Below, one piece after another: positions 1 through 7,581 of a stretch of DNA of 26,517 bases. The stretch spans positions 1 to 26,517 of the forward strand of contig JBBQVO010000027.1 of the NCBI GenBank assembly GCA_038211505.1. Direction: 5' to 3'. This stretch comes from JBBQVO01 sp038211505. GTDB taxonomy: Bacteria > Chloroflexota > Dehalococcoidia > DSTF01 > JACRBR01. The position numbers were made by a program, and so were the translations under genes. Under the pieces are notes generated by a model. The model was not told the DNA's origin, did no database searches, and was given only the letters and a program-made list of their open reading frames with translations. Positions within the stretch are counted from its first letter, which is position 1. Every line of letters starts with the position of its first letter.

Positions 1-2
1 GC

Positions 3-1331
3 GAGGGTGGCGGCGGCGACGATGCGGCGGCGTTTGATGAGGCGGAGGCGCTGACGCGGTTGGGGGCGTGCTACTGGAATCTGGCGGAGGCGCGGACGGC
101 GTGGCGGACGCTGCGGCGGGCGATCTCGCTGTATCAGCAGCAGGGCGACGGCGTCGGGGTGGCACGGGCGACGGTCGAGCTGCTGCGGATCTGGGGCCCG
201 CCGGAACGCCACGAGCAGTTCGCGCGGGAGGCGCTGGAGGCGCTCGGCGATGCGGATCCGCATCTGCGCGCGCGGCTGCTGATGCGGCTGCGGTGGGCTG
301 GCTCAGACCAGGGCGACGCCCACATGCAAGAAGCGCTGGCGATCGCGGAGGCGCACGGCTTCGACGACGTGCTCGCGATGCGGGCTAACGATGAGTCGTG
401 GCTGCTGCTGCGCAACGGGCGCTTCGACGAAGGGCTTGCGCTGCAGCGGCGGGCGTTCGAGATGTGGGTGCGCGGCAAGCAGTATGACAACGCGTCGGGT
501 GCCCTGCGCGGATCGGGGTTCGCGATGATCGCGTTCGGCGCGCTCGACCAGGGATTGGCGCTGGCGAGCGAGTGCGTGGCGTATTCGCGTTCGGTACATC
601 TGCGGTTCACGGAGTCGCTGGCGCTGACGGATTCGGCCGGCGTGTTGTTCGCGCGCGGCGAGTACGATCGCTGCCGGGCGCTGCTTGATGAGCTGCCGTC
701 GAGCACCGACTTTCGCGCCGACCTGTACCGGATGTGGATCGTAGAGCTGTCGGGCGATGTGCGCAGCGCTGTATCGATGATGGTGAATCCGGAGCGGGGC
801 GGCAGCGCGCCGACGGCGATGTCGCAGACGCATTGTGCTGCGGCGGGCGTGCTGTTTCACGCGGGGAGCGCAGACGCGGCGCGTCACGAGATGCGGACGT
901 GGTTTGAGATCGCCCGCGAGCACGGCAGCATCGTCGAGGAAGTTGCGCCGATGTGGGATTGCGTCGTCGGGTTGGCAGACGATGACGTCGTGCGCGAGAT
1001 CCACGACGCGCTGACGGCCGACGCCGCGCGTCCGGCGCCGACGTTATTCAGCACGCTGCAGGGTCGGGCGATCGCGCCGGCGCGCGGAGCGATCGCGTTA
1101 CGCCTGGGGTTTGTCGATGAGGCGGAGGCGGCGTATCGCGACGGTGCGGCGTGGTGCGGGGCCACGCGTGTGCCGATGGATGAGGGGCTGTGTCGCGTCG
1201 GGTTGGCTGACGTCGCACGCGCGCGTGCGGATGCTGATGCGGAGCGCGATCATCTTGCGGTTGCGGCGGCGATCTTCGAGACGCATGCGGCGCGATTGTG
1301 GATCGATCGGTTGATTGCGGCGCGAGTCTGA
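3..1331 (+). CDS. TPR-repeat protein, C-terminal part (5' end outside window)
   Basis: The reading frame is open from base 3 of the window to a TGA at 1329-1331, so the start lies upstream. A TTG at 60 is an in-frame codon and not a convincing start. The visible 440 or so residues are almost all helical and Ala/Leu/Arg-rich. They contain degenerate tetratricopeptide-like pairs of helices, for example around NLAEARTAWRTLRRAISLY and later around FVDEAEAAYRDGAAW. No enzymatic motif, membrane segment or C-terminal HTH is visible. This pattern fits the long TPR tail of large signalling ATPases (AAA/LuxR-like or cyclase-linked regulators), but the diagnostic N-terminus is missing, so no function is assigned. 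The gene ends 13 bp before the inverted REP element, and the RAYT gene follows on the same strand. Confidence 0.75.
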   Translation, partial: EGGGGDDAAAFDEAEALTRLGACYWNLAEARTAWRTLRRAISLYQQQGDGVGVARATVELLRIWGPPERHEQFAREALEALGDADPHLRARLLMRLRWAGSDQGDAHMQEALAIAEAHGFDDVLAMRANDESWLLLRNGRFDEGLALQRRAFEMWVRGKQYDNASGALRGSGFAMIAFGALDQGLALASECVAYSRSVHLRFTESLALTDSAGVLFARGEYDRCRALLDELPSSTDFRADLYRMWIVELSGDVRSAVSMMVNPERGGSAPTAMSQTHCAAAGVLFHAGSADAARHEMRTWFEIAREHGSIVEEVAPMWDCVVGLADDDVVREIHDALTADAARPAPTLFSTLQGRAIAPARGAIALRLGFVDEAEAAYRDGAAWCGATRVPMDEGLCRVGLADVARARADADAERDHLAVAAAIFETHAARLWIDRLIAARV

Positions 1332-1343
1332 ATCGAGACAGAG

Positions 1344-1380
1344 GCAGTAGGGACGGAGCTTCAGCTCCGTCCTCATCGTT
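1344..1380 (-). repeat. REP palindrome, inverted copy upstream of the RAYT gene
   Basis: The core at 1352-1371 is a near-perfect palindrome with 9-bp arms and a 2-bp centre. Read on the minus strand it is gacggagctgaagctccgtc, identical to the cores at 1897, 2132 and 2251. The flanks (GTCCCTACTGC on one side, CAACGATGAG on the other) also match the downstream copies in reverse complement. It is therefore a true inverted copy rather than a chance hairpin. It lies between the TPR gene stop and the RAYT start. Confidence 0.9.
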
Positions 1381-1384
1381 GGTG

Positions 1385-1888
1385 ATGATGCAAGATCGTG
1401 AGGACTGGCTATCGGCCGAGATCGTCCCTACTGAGGAGGTACGCCGAAAGCGGCGACCTCGACTTCGCGGGTTCGAGTATGTGGGTCGAAATGCGTACCA
1501 CCTTGTTACCGTGACGCAGGGTCGCGTGCCCGTGCTGGTCGATGCACTTGCTCAGGAAGTCATCGCCGATCTGTTGAGTGCTGGAGACAGTACGTCGTTT
1601 GAACTCCTTGCGTTCGTCGTGATGCCGGATCATGTTCACGTCCTCGCGCAAGGAATGAGGGACGACGCGAGCGCGATTGCGTTCATGCAGCGGTTCAAGC
1701 AGCCAAGTGGGTTCACGTACAAACGCCGATACGGATCGGCGCTTTGGCAGCAGAGTTTCTACGATCGTATCGTGCGGAAGAATGAGGACGTGGCGGCGAT
1801 CGGTCGCTATATCCTCGAGAATCCGGTGCGTGCGGGGATCGTGTCGGCTGAGGAGTTGTGGCCGTATTCCGGGGACGTTGGTGCGTGA
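1385..1888 (+). CDS. rayT: REP-associated tyrosine transposase (RAYT, Y1_Tnp / IS200-like)
   Basis: This is a 167-residue HUH single-strand nuclease of the IS200/IS605-related RAYT family. These enzymes cut and join REP hairpins in single-stranded DNA. The HUH metal site is the MPDHVHVL segment (His83, His85). The likely nucleophile is Tyr142 in GRYILENPVRAGIV, which aligns by motif with Tyr115 of E. coli TnpA-REP as I recall it. The C-terminal EELWPYSG matches the family's WPFS-type motif. The start is placed at the first of two ATGs (1385). The frame is open further upstream to 1298, but that part reads through the REP palindrome. No Shine-Dalgarno is obvious. Length is normal, about 150-200 residues, and no frameshift is seen, so it looks intact. 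It is flanked by inverted and direct REPs, and its last 16 codons belong to the first downstream repeat unit. Confidence 0.92.
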   Translation: MMQDREDWLSAEIVPTEEVRRKRRPRLRGFEYVGRNAYHLVTVTQGRVPVLVDALAQEVIADLLSAGDSTSFELLAFVVMPDHVHVLAQGMRDDASAIAFMQRFKQPSGFTYKRRYGSALWQQSFYDRIVRKNEDVAAIGRYILENPVRAGIVSAEELWPYSGDVGA

Positions 1889-1932
1889 ACGAAGATGACG
1901 GAGCTGAAGCTCCGTCCCTACTGCGATTTGTC
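1841..1932 (+). repeat. REP-containing unit 1 (overlaps 3' end of RAYT gene)
   Basis: The unit starts inside the RAYT gene at the codons for VSAEELWPYSG. It runs through the stop codon and ends after the REP palindrome (1897-1916) and the tail CCTACTGCGATTTGTC. The same order of blocks recurs three more times downstream. The core palindrome gacggagctgaagctccgtc has 9-bp arms. Confidence 0.9.
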
Positions 1933-1947
1933 TGGGTGTTGGTGTTG

Positions 1948-2041
1948 GTGGCGGCTGAGGAGTTGTCGGCGTATTCCGGTGGGACGTTGGTGCGTGAACG
2001 AAGAGGACGGAGCTGGAGCTCCGTCCTTACTGCGTTTTGTC
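1948..2041 (+). repeat. REP-containing unit 2
   Basis: This second direct copy contains a near copy of the RAYT 3' coding end (GCTGAGGAGTTG followed by TATTCCGGTGGGACGTTGG). It also holds the GTGCGTGAACGAAGAG linker and a palindrome at 2006-2025 whose centre is gg instead of ga. The linker TGGGTGTTGGTGTTG separates it from unit 1. Confidence 0.88.
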
Positions 2042-2073
2042 CTGCGATTTGTCGTCGATCTACGTTGGTGTTG

Positions 2074-2167
2074 GTGGAGACGCAGGTGTAGCGAATACAT
2101 TCCGGTGGGACATTAGTGCGTGAACGGAGAGGACGGAGCTGAAGCTCCGTCCCTACTGCGGTTTGTC
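2074..2167 (+). repeat. REP-containing unit 3 (most diverged 5' half)
   Basis: The palindrome at 2132-2151 is identical to unit 1 and the TTCCGGTGGGACATTAGTGC part is recognisable. The segment corresponding to the EELWPY codons is diverged (GTGTAGCGAATACATTCC). Selection, or homogenisation, appears stronger on the hairpin than on the coding-derived half. Confidence 0.85.
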
Positions 2168-2186
2168 GTTGATTGAGTCGGTGTTG

Positions 2187-2289
2187 GTGGCGGTGGAGGC
2201 CGAGGAGTTGTGGCCGTATTCCGGTGGGACGTTGGTGGGTGAACGAAGAGGACGGAGCTGAAGCTCCGTCCCTACTGCGATTGTGTGTC
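2187..2289 (+). repeat. REP-containing unit 4
   Basis: This last copy again carries GAGGAGTTGTGGCCGTATTC from the RAYT 3' end, then the linker and a palindrome at 2251-2270 identical to unit 1. It ends about 35 bp before the glmS stop codon. The hairpins here could also affect the 3' ends of the converging RAYT and glmS transcripts. Confidence 0.88.
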
Positions 2290-2323
2290 GTTGTCTGCGA
2301 TGACTGTGATATGGCTGTGCGCC

Positions 2324-4168
2324 CTACTCCACCGTTACGGTTTTGGCGAGGTTGCGGGGTTGGTCTACGTCGCAGCCGCGGCGGACGGCGATGTGGTAGG
2401 AGAGCAGCTGCATCGGGATGGCGGCGAGCATCGGGTAGAGGAGCGGCGGCGCGGGCGGCAGGGCGATGACGTGATCGCATTTCGCCGCCAGTTCGTCGTC
2501 GCCTTCGGTGGTGATGCCGATGACGATGCCATCGCGAGCACGCACCTGCTCGATGTTCGAGAGCATCTTGTCGCGCGTGCCGTCGTCGAGGGCGATCGCC
2601 ACGACGGGCATCTGGCGGTCGATGAGGGCGATCGGGCCGTGTTTCATCTCGCCGGCCGGGTAGCCCTCGGCGTGGATGTAGCTGACTTCTTTGAGCTTGA
2701 GGGCGCCCTCCATCGCCATCGCGTACTCGATACCGCGGGCGAGGAAGAGGAAGTTGCTGCTTCGTGACAGCGCCTGCGCGACCTTCGCGATCTCGGGCTC
2801 AAGCTTGAGGACGCGCCCCATCAGGCCAGGCACCTGGGCGAGATCGTTGATGAGGTCGCCGAGCCAGGCGTCGTCGATCGTGCCACGGAGTTGGCCGATG
2901 CGGCAGGCGAGCAGGTAGAGGGCGCTGATCGACGCTGTGAGCGTCTTCGTGCTGGCGACGGCGACTTCGGGGCCGCAGCGGGTCAGGATGGCGCCGTCGG
3001 CGACACGCGTCGTCTGGGCGCCGGGGGTGTTGCAGATGGTGAGTTGCGGCGCTTTGCGGCGACGGGCATCGGCCATCGCCTCCAGCGTGTCGACGGTCTC
3101 GCCGGATTGTGCCACGGAGATGACGAGCGTGTCGGGGCCGATCAATGCGTCGCGGTAGCGGAACTCCGACGAGTTGTCGACTTCCGCGGGAATGCCGGCA
3201 ATGCGCTCGAAGTAGGTACGGCCGACGATCGCGGCGTGCATGCTCGTGCCCATGCCGATGAGGACGACGCGCGATACGGCACGGAGCACGTCATCGGTCA
3301 GGTGCAGGTCTTCGAGATCGATCGATGGTGGATCGAATACGGCGCGGCCGCGGAACGTGTCCATGATGCACTCGGGCTGCTCCATGATCTCCTTGAGCAT
3401 GAAGTGCTTGTAGGCGCCCTTGGCCGCCGAGACGGGATCGAACGGGACGTGCTGTGGTGACTTGTCGATCGGCGTGCCGTCGAACGCGACGTACGTGGGG
3501 CCGGCGGCTGAGACGCAGGCGATCTCGCCGTCTGCGAGGAACGCGACTCGTTGCGTTTCCGGCAGCACGGCGGAGAGATCGCTCGAGACGAACATCTCGC
3601 CCGTGCCGTAGCCGATGACGACGCCGCCGGCGTTGCCGATGCGGGCGGCGATGATGCGTCCGGGTTCGCGCGCGGAGATGACGACGATCGCGTGTGCCCC
3701 GCGCAGGCGCGTGATCGTGCGCCGGAATGCCGTGAGCAGATCGTCGCCTGCTGCGACGTACGTCTCGATCAGATGCGGGATCACTTCGGTGTCGGTTTCG
3801 GACGCGAGCGTGTGGCCGGCGACGGTCAGTTCCGCGCGGAGATCGAGGTAGTTTTCGACGATGCCGTTGTGGATGACCACGACTTCACCACGACAGTCCC
3901 GGTGCGGGTGGGCGTTGTCGATCGTCGGTTTGCCGTGCGTCGCCCAGCGCGTGTGTCCGATGCCGGTGGTGCCGGCCGGGTATGCGCCCGCCAGCCCGTC
4001 GCGCAGCGCCGAGAGCTTGCCCGCGCCCTTCGCGATCTCGATCGCGCCGTTCGCGTCGATGACGGCGATGCCAGCGCTATCGTAGCCGCGGTATTCGAGC
4101 CGCTGCAGTCCGTCGAGCAGTAGCGGCGCCGCTTCGCGCGCGCCGGTGTAGCCGATGATGCCGCACAT
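2324..4168 (-). CDS. glmS: Glutamine--fructose-6-phosphate aminotransferase (isomerizing)
   Basis: GlmS makes glucosamine-6-phosphate from fructose-6-phosphate and glutamine, the first step towards UDP-GlcNAc for peptidoglycan. The protein is 614 residues, the normal family length. It begins MCGIIGYTGAREAA, so Cys2 becomes the N-terminal nucleophile of the class II glutamine amidotransferase domain after Met removal. The RGYDSAGI segment and GHTRWATHG (glutamine-site loop) follow. The C-terminal half has two SIS sugar-isomerase domains, with GMGTSMHAAIVG and VASTKTLTASI in the first and AEGYPAGEMKHGPIALI in the second. It ends in the typical QPRNLAKTVTVE. The start is fixed by the catalytic Cys2. 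No strong Shine-Dalgarno is visible. The upstream leader carries a 7-bp tandem repeat. The gene faces the RAYT/REP block tail to tail. Confidence 0.97.
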   Translation of the reverse strand: MCGIIGYTGAREAAPLLLDGLQRLEYRGYDSAGIAVIDANGAIEIAKGAGKLSALRDGLAGAYPAGTTGIGHTRWATHGKPTIDNAHPHRDCRGEVVVIHNGIVENYLDLRAELTVAGHTLASETDTEVIPHLIETYVAAGDDLLTAFRRTITRLRGAHAIVVISAREPGRIIAARIGNAGGVVIGYGTGEMFVSSDLSAVLPETQRVAFLADGEIACVSAAGPTYVAFDGTPIDKSPQHVPFDPVSAAKGAYKHFMLKEIMEQPECIMDTFRGRAVFDPPSIDLEDLHLTDDVLRAVSRVVLIGMGTSMHAAIVGRTYFERIAGIPAEVDNSSEFRYRDALIGPDTLVISVAQSGETVDTLEAMADARRRKAPQLTICNTPGAQTTRVADGAILTRCGPEVAVASTKTLTASISALYLLACRIGQLRGTIDDAWLGDLINDLAQVPGLMGRVLKLEPEIAKVAQALSRSSNFLFLARGIEYAMAMEGALKLKEVSYIHAEGYPAGEMKHGPIALIDRQMPVVAIALDDGTRDKMLSNIEQVRARDGIVIGITTEGDDELAAKCDHVIALPPAPPLLYPMLAAIPMQLLSYHIAVRRGCDVDQPRNLAKTVTVE

Positions 4169-4193
4169 CTAGGCCACCGCCGTGTGAGTGGAG

Positions 4194-4228
4194 GTTAGTC
4201 GTTGGTCGTTGGGCGTTAGGGGTTGGCG
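4194..4228. repeat. Degenerate 7-bp tandem repeat in the glmS leader
   Basis: Five consecutive heptamers are seen on the plus strand: gttagtc, gttggtc, gttgggc, gttaggg, gttggcg (consensus GTTGGTC, read as GACCAAC on the glmS sense strand). The period is exactly 7 with no indels. It ends 25 bp upstream of the glmS ATG. Confidence 0.8.
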
Positions 4229-4326
4229 TGGTCCACGTAATTTTGACATCGGTCGCACTGGGGGTGTCCTCTCTCGCGTGATGAACCGCGGCGTCGGACG
4301 CGGCGGTTGTCGCGTACGACGATGCG

Positions 4327-4346
4327 GACGGAGCTAAAGCTGCGTC
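4327..4346 (+). repeat. Degenerate REP palindrome, sixth copy
   Basis: The sequence gacggagctaaagctgcgtc differs from the core at the centre (aa) and by one base in the right arm (c to g). It is followed by CCTAC as in the other copies. It lies about 2 kb from the RAYT array in the glmS upstream region and lacks the RAYT-derived half, so it is an old or solo REP. Confidence 0.8.
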
Positions 4347-4567
4347 CCTACGGTCTTGGTATCCGTATGCGGTATTGTTGGTGCGAGAGGGGAGGGACGG
4401 CTGTGTGCCGTTCACGTTGAGCGGGGTTTGTCGGGCGCTTGCGCACCGCGTTTTGCTTCGCTCATGACGACTGTGCTGCCGAGAGGCCATCCGCCGAGTG
4501 TTTCGATCGACCTCTACCTCGTCACCCTGATGCGCGCGCGATCAGGGCCTGGCGCTTGTGTTGTATC

Positions 4568-6142
4568 TCACCTGCTCGCGTTTGTTGGCGTTGCACCTCC
4601 GTTCAAAGATGCGTAGTCGACCCACGACTTGCCGTTCGTCGTCGCGCCGACGTGGGCGCCGGCTACCTGCGATTCTAACGGTTCGCGGACGATTTGCAAC
4701 ACCTCGCGCATCGTCGAAGCAAACGCGAGCGGCACGCCGAGCGCGAATTGCAGCTCTTGCGGCGTGCGGTCATCGAGAAAGCGAGCGCCGGTGTAGTCGA
4801 GCGAGTAGCGCGGCAGCACGACGAGATCAGTGGGCTCGCGGCCGCAGAGCGCGCGCTCGATGTCGGCAGCCACGAGCAGTCCGGAGACGTTCACGCGGGC
4901 GCCGAAGAAGGTGTTCTCGACGGCCTGAACGCGCGTCTCGATCCCGGTCATCGTCGCGAATTCATCGGCGATGCGCTGGAGCGTGGGCGCGATCAGGGTG
5001 GCGCAGACGAAGGAGATGTTGCGGATGTCGGAGGACGTCGCCGCCGAAACCAACGGCGCGTTGTCGCGCGCAAGTCCTTGCGAACCGAGAGTCGGCGGGA
5101 GCACGGCGGCGGTCGACGATCGCTTCGTTTCGCTGCGCGGACGCTGACGAGCGTATGCGCGCTTCGTCCGGCTCCAGTCTTCGAGCAGGGAGCGGGTCAT
5201 GCCGATGCCGTTTTCGTACTGGGCGAAGCCGTCGTAATGCGGTGCCGTCGGTAGCGGAAGGCCGCTCGAGAGGTAGTACTCGTCGGCGAGGTAGACGAGC
5301 GTGGTGCCGTGCGCTCCACGGAACCGGCGCTGGTACGGGGCGACCTGCTCGACGATGGCGCGCGCGTACGGGGGCGTGCAGCCTTCGACTTCGTTGGTGT
5401 GCGCGCCGCGTTCGATGCGCTCTTCCGCGACGGTCGTCGCGCCGACGGGCACGATCGAGATCGTCTGCACGGTTGGGTAGAGCGCCGCGAGATTTTCAAT
5501 CGTTTGATCGAGTGCGGGGCCGTCGTTGACGCCGGGACAGAGCACGACCTGCGTGTTGGCGACGATGCCGAGATCACCGAGACGTCGCAACTGCTCGCAA
5601 ATGTCAGGGGCGGTCTTGTTGCCGAGCAGATAGCGACGCAAGTCGACGTCCGTCGCGTGGACGGAGACGTTAATCGGGGAGAGACGCTGCTCTTCGAGGC
5701 GCCGCCAGTCGGCGTCGTCGAGATTCGTCAGCGTGACAAAGTTGCCGTGAAAGAAGCTGAGGCGGTAGTCGTCGTCCTTCACGTACAACGTCTTGCGCAT
5801 GCCCTTGGGATTGCCCTTGAGGAAGCAGAAGAAGCAGCTGTTATTGCAGATGTTCATGCCATCGAACGCGGCTTGCTGAAAGTCGACGCCGAGATCTTCG
5901 TCTGGATGCTTGTCGATCGCGACGCGCAGTTCGGCTTCGCCACGCACGACGTCGAGCACGATCGATTCTTCGGCGGCGTAGAACTGAAAGTCGACTGCGT
6001 CGTTGAGGACATGGCCGTCGATCGCGGTGATGCGGTCGCCGGCGCGAATGCCCGCATCGGCGGCGAGGCTGCCGGGTCGGACAGCATCGACGACGCCGCC
6101 GGCGTTTGCGCGATCTCGTGCGGTGCGTGTCGCTTCAGTCAT
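4568..6142 (-). CDS. PDZ / radical SAM-type / DUF512 protein (TIGR03279-like)
   Basis: The protein is 524 residues. An N-terminal PDZ-like domain (about 15-80, PGSLAADAGIRAGDRITAIDG) is followed by GMNICNNSCFFCFLKGNPKGMRK. Its Cx3Cx2C cluster is the unusual radical-SAM-like motif of this family. A TIM-barrel-like core follows (SPINVSVHATD, VVLCPGVNDG). The C-terminal DUF512 domain includes VENTFFGARVNVSGLL and FLDDRTPQEL. The molecular function of the family is not established. A low-complexity stretch (about residues 325-370) between the core and DUF512 seems longer than usual. The gene starts 17 bp after the ispH stop, so it is probably co-transcribed with ispH. No clear Shine-Dalgarno precedes the ATG. 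Confidence 0.9.
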   Translation of the reverse strand: MTEATRTARDRANAGGVVDAVRPGSLAADAGIRAGDRITAIDGHVLNDAVDFQFYAAEESIVLDVVRGEAELRVAIDKHPDEDLGVDFQQAAFDGMNICNNSCFFCFLKGNPKGMRKTLYVKDDDYRLSFFHGNFVTLTNLDDADWRRLEEQRLSPINVSVHATDVDLRRYLLGNKTAPDICEQLRRLGDLGIVANTQVVLCPGVNDGPALDQTIENLAALYPTVQTISIVPVGATTVAEERIERGAHTNEVEGCTPPYARAIVEQVAPYQRRFRGAHGTTLVYLADEYYLSSGLPLPTAPHYDGFAQYENGIGMTRSLLEDWSRTKRAYARQRPRSETKRSSTAAVLPPTLGSQGLARDNAPLVSAATSSDIRNISFVCATLIAPTLQRIADEFATMTGIETRVQAVENTFFGARVNVSGLLVAADIERALCGREPTDLVVLPRYSLDYTGARFLDDRTPQELQFALGVPLAFASTMREVLQIVREPLESQVAGAHVGATTNGKSWVDYASLNGGATPTNASR

Positions 6143-6159
6143 GCGGCGTTGCGATCGTG

Positions 6160-7020
6160 CTAGTTCTTGCCGAGCGCGTAGAGCCGCTCGACGACGGCAT
6201 CGATGACGGTATCGGGCGTCGAGGCGCCGGCGGCGACGCCGACCTTGTCGTGGCCGGCGAGCCAGCTCACATCGAGCTCGTCCGCCGATTCAACGTGATA
6301 CGTCTCGACGCCGTGTTCGCGTGCGACGTCGGCGAGATGCCGCGTGTTGGCGCTCTCGAGGCCGCCGACGACGACCATCAGGTCGACCTCGCTCGCCAGT
6401 TCTTCCGTCGCCGCCTGCTGGCTCGTCGTCGCGTTGCAGAGCGTGTTGATGACGCGCAGCTCGCTGATGTGATCCATGTGCTTCGTGAGGAGTGTCTGCA
6501 CGAAGCGGGCGAAGTGGCCCTCGGTCTCGGTCGTCTGCGAGAGCACGCCGATGCGTGACGGCATCCAGTCAGGCAGCGGCGCCTCGAGTTCGGCTTCCGT
6601 GCGCATGGTGATGACTTTGCCGTTCGCCCAGCCGAGGATGCCGCGCACTTCCTTGTGGTTGGGATCACCGTACACGATGACGCCGAACCCTTCGTCGGTG
6701 AGCTTCTTCGCCCACTGCTGGGCGCGCGTGACGATCGGGCAGGTGGTGTCGACGATGTTGGCGCCGCGGGATTCGAGCTCGCGCAGAATCTGCGGGCCGA
6801 CGCCGTGGGCGGTGATGGCGACCGGACGCGTATCGATGGCGTCGAGCGTCGCAATGACTTCGACGCCGCGGTTGCGGAGGCGATCGACGACCTGGGGGTT
6901 GTGGACCGTCGAGCCGAGGCTGGTGATGGGGCCTAACTCGCCGGCGGCGTCCTCCATCATGTCCACGGCGCGGCGCACACCCATACAGAAGCCGAGCTCT
7001 TTGGCTTTGATGACCTGCAT
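6160..7020 (-). CDS. ispH: 4-hydroxy-3-methylbut-2-enyl diphosphate reductase
   Basis: IspH (LytB) is the last enzyme of the MEP isoprenoid pathway, an iron-sulfur reductase that forms IPP and DMAPP from HMBPP. The 286-residue protein begins MQVIKAKELGFCMGVRRAV. The three cluster cysteines are in GFCMGV, DTTCPIV and NTLCNATTSQQ. The substrate-site AHGVGP and GDPNHKEVRG segments are present, and it ends near GASTPDTVIDAV. The frame is open much further upstream, but the ATG at 7020 is the family start and has a GGAG (minus strand, 7028-7031) 7 nt before it. The extended N-terminus has no homologous look. It is the first gene of the ispH-DUF512 pair and is divergent from the small membrane protein at 7141. 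Confidence 0.97.
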   Translation of the reverse strand: MQVIKAKELGFCMGVRRAVDMMEDAAGELGPITSLGSTVHNPQVVDRLRNRGVEVIATLDAIDTRPVAITAHGVGPQILRELESRGANIVDTTCPIVTRAQQWAKKLTDEGFGVIVYGDPNHKEVRGILGWANGKVITMRTEAELEAPLPDWMPSRIGVLSQTTETEGHFARFVQTLLTKHMDHISELRVINTLCNATTSQQAATEELASEVDLMVVVGGLESANTRHLADVAREHGVETYHVESADELDVSWLAGHDKVGVAAGASTPDTVIDAVVERLYALGKN

Positions 7021-7140
7021 ACGTTCACTCCAACATGCATCGATTCGACATAACGATGTTATCGGCGCGATGCACAGACAGTATAACGGGCGCAGATCGG
7101 AGATGCGGGCGCACTTATGCTGGGAGTGCAAGGAGGAATC

Positions 7141-7581
7141 GTGCTTCCTGCGCGAATCGGCGAATGGCTGCCGGCGATCCTGCTGGCTGTGGCACTTGGT
7201 GCGGTGACGGCTGGCGCGTGGTACGTCGGTCGTATTACCGGCATTCGGCGGCTGGCTTGGGTGCTGTGCGGGCTCGCCGGAGCGCCGATCACGGTCTTGG
7301 GTATGGTGTACCTCATTGGTATACCAGTCGTCGTCGCCGTGTTCGTGATCGGGATGGCGGCTGGCTACTGGCGGCGCACGGGGCATGGGCCGTTCGTCGC
7401 ATACGGGATAGGGTGCGTCGCCCTCGGCGCGTACGAACGCTCCGAGTTCGATTCCTGGGTCGAGACGATTATCGCCGTACTGATGATCCTTGCGGCGCTT
7501 CTCGCTATCTCGAAGCTTGGGCGCATGCTCGCGGTGGCGTTACGCGAAGACAGATCGAACGGCATGTTCAGCGCGGCTTGA
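7141..7581 (+). CDS. Small multi-spanning membrane protein, unknown function
   Basis: This is a 146-residue, strongly hydrophobic protein with about four to five predicted membrane helices. They lie roughly at residues 9-28, 37-58, 60-76, 83-97 and 106-124, with basic loops between (RRLAW, YWRRTGHG). The tail is charged (ALREDRSNG). The start is taken as GTG 7141 because AAGGAGG sits just upstream at 7130-7136. An in-frame ATG at 7117 lacks such a signal. No known family is recognised. It lies divergently from ispH, and its 3' end overlaps the last codons of the minus-strand protease-like remnant. Confidence 0.7.
   Translation: MLPARIGEWLPAILLAVALGAVTAGAWYVGRITGIRRLAWVLCGLAGAPITVLGMVYLIGIPVVVAVFVIGMAAGYWRRTGHGPFVAYGIGCVALGAYERSEFDSWVETIIAVLMILAALLAISKLGRMLAVALREDRSNGMFSAA

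Larger units (their letters stand above)
4169..4567. other. Intergenic region between DUF512 gene and glmS
   Basis: This 399-bp gap holds no convincing gene. The open frames crossing it have no family motif or start signal. It contains the heptamer repeat (4194-4228) close to glmS and a decayed REP palindrome (4327-4346). The glmS promoter should lie here, but I could not point to a good -35/-10 pair. No glmS ribozyme or tRNA fold was recognised. Confidence 0.6.

Noticed and set aside
1841..2289. Possible CRISPR array
   Set aside because: The repeats are about 92-103 bp with REP palindromes and pieces of the RAYT gene; the intervals are short, irregular and similar to one another, not unique spacers. 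No cas genes are nearby.
1713..2480. Long minus-strand open frame across the REP array
   Set aside because: It is a repetitive translation of the REP units (repeated RDGASAPSSS-like peptides) overlapping RAYT and glmS on the other strand.
4169..4330. glmS ribozyme or riboswitch
   Set aside because: The region just upstream of the start is a heptamer repeat and no ribozyme core was recognised. A covariance-model search would settle it.
4356..4616. Small plus-strand gene in the intergenic region before glmS
   Set aside because: No Shine-Dalgarno, no family motif, and its 3' end overlaps the coding end of the DUF512 gene on the opposite strand.
7021..7386. N-terminal extension of ispH
   Set aside because: The extension has no IspH-like sequence, overlaps the divergent membrane-protein gene, and the ATG at 7020 has its own GGAG.
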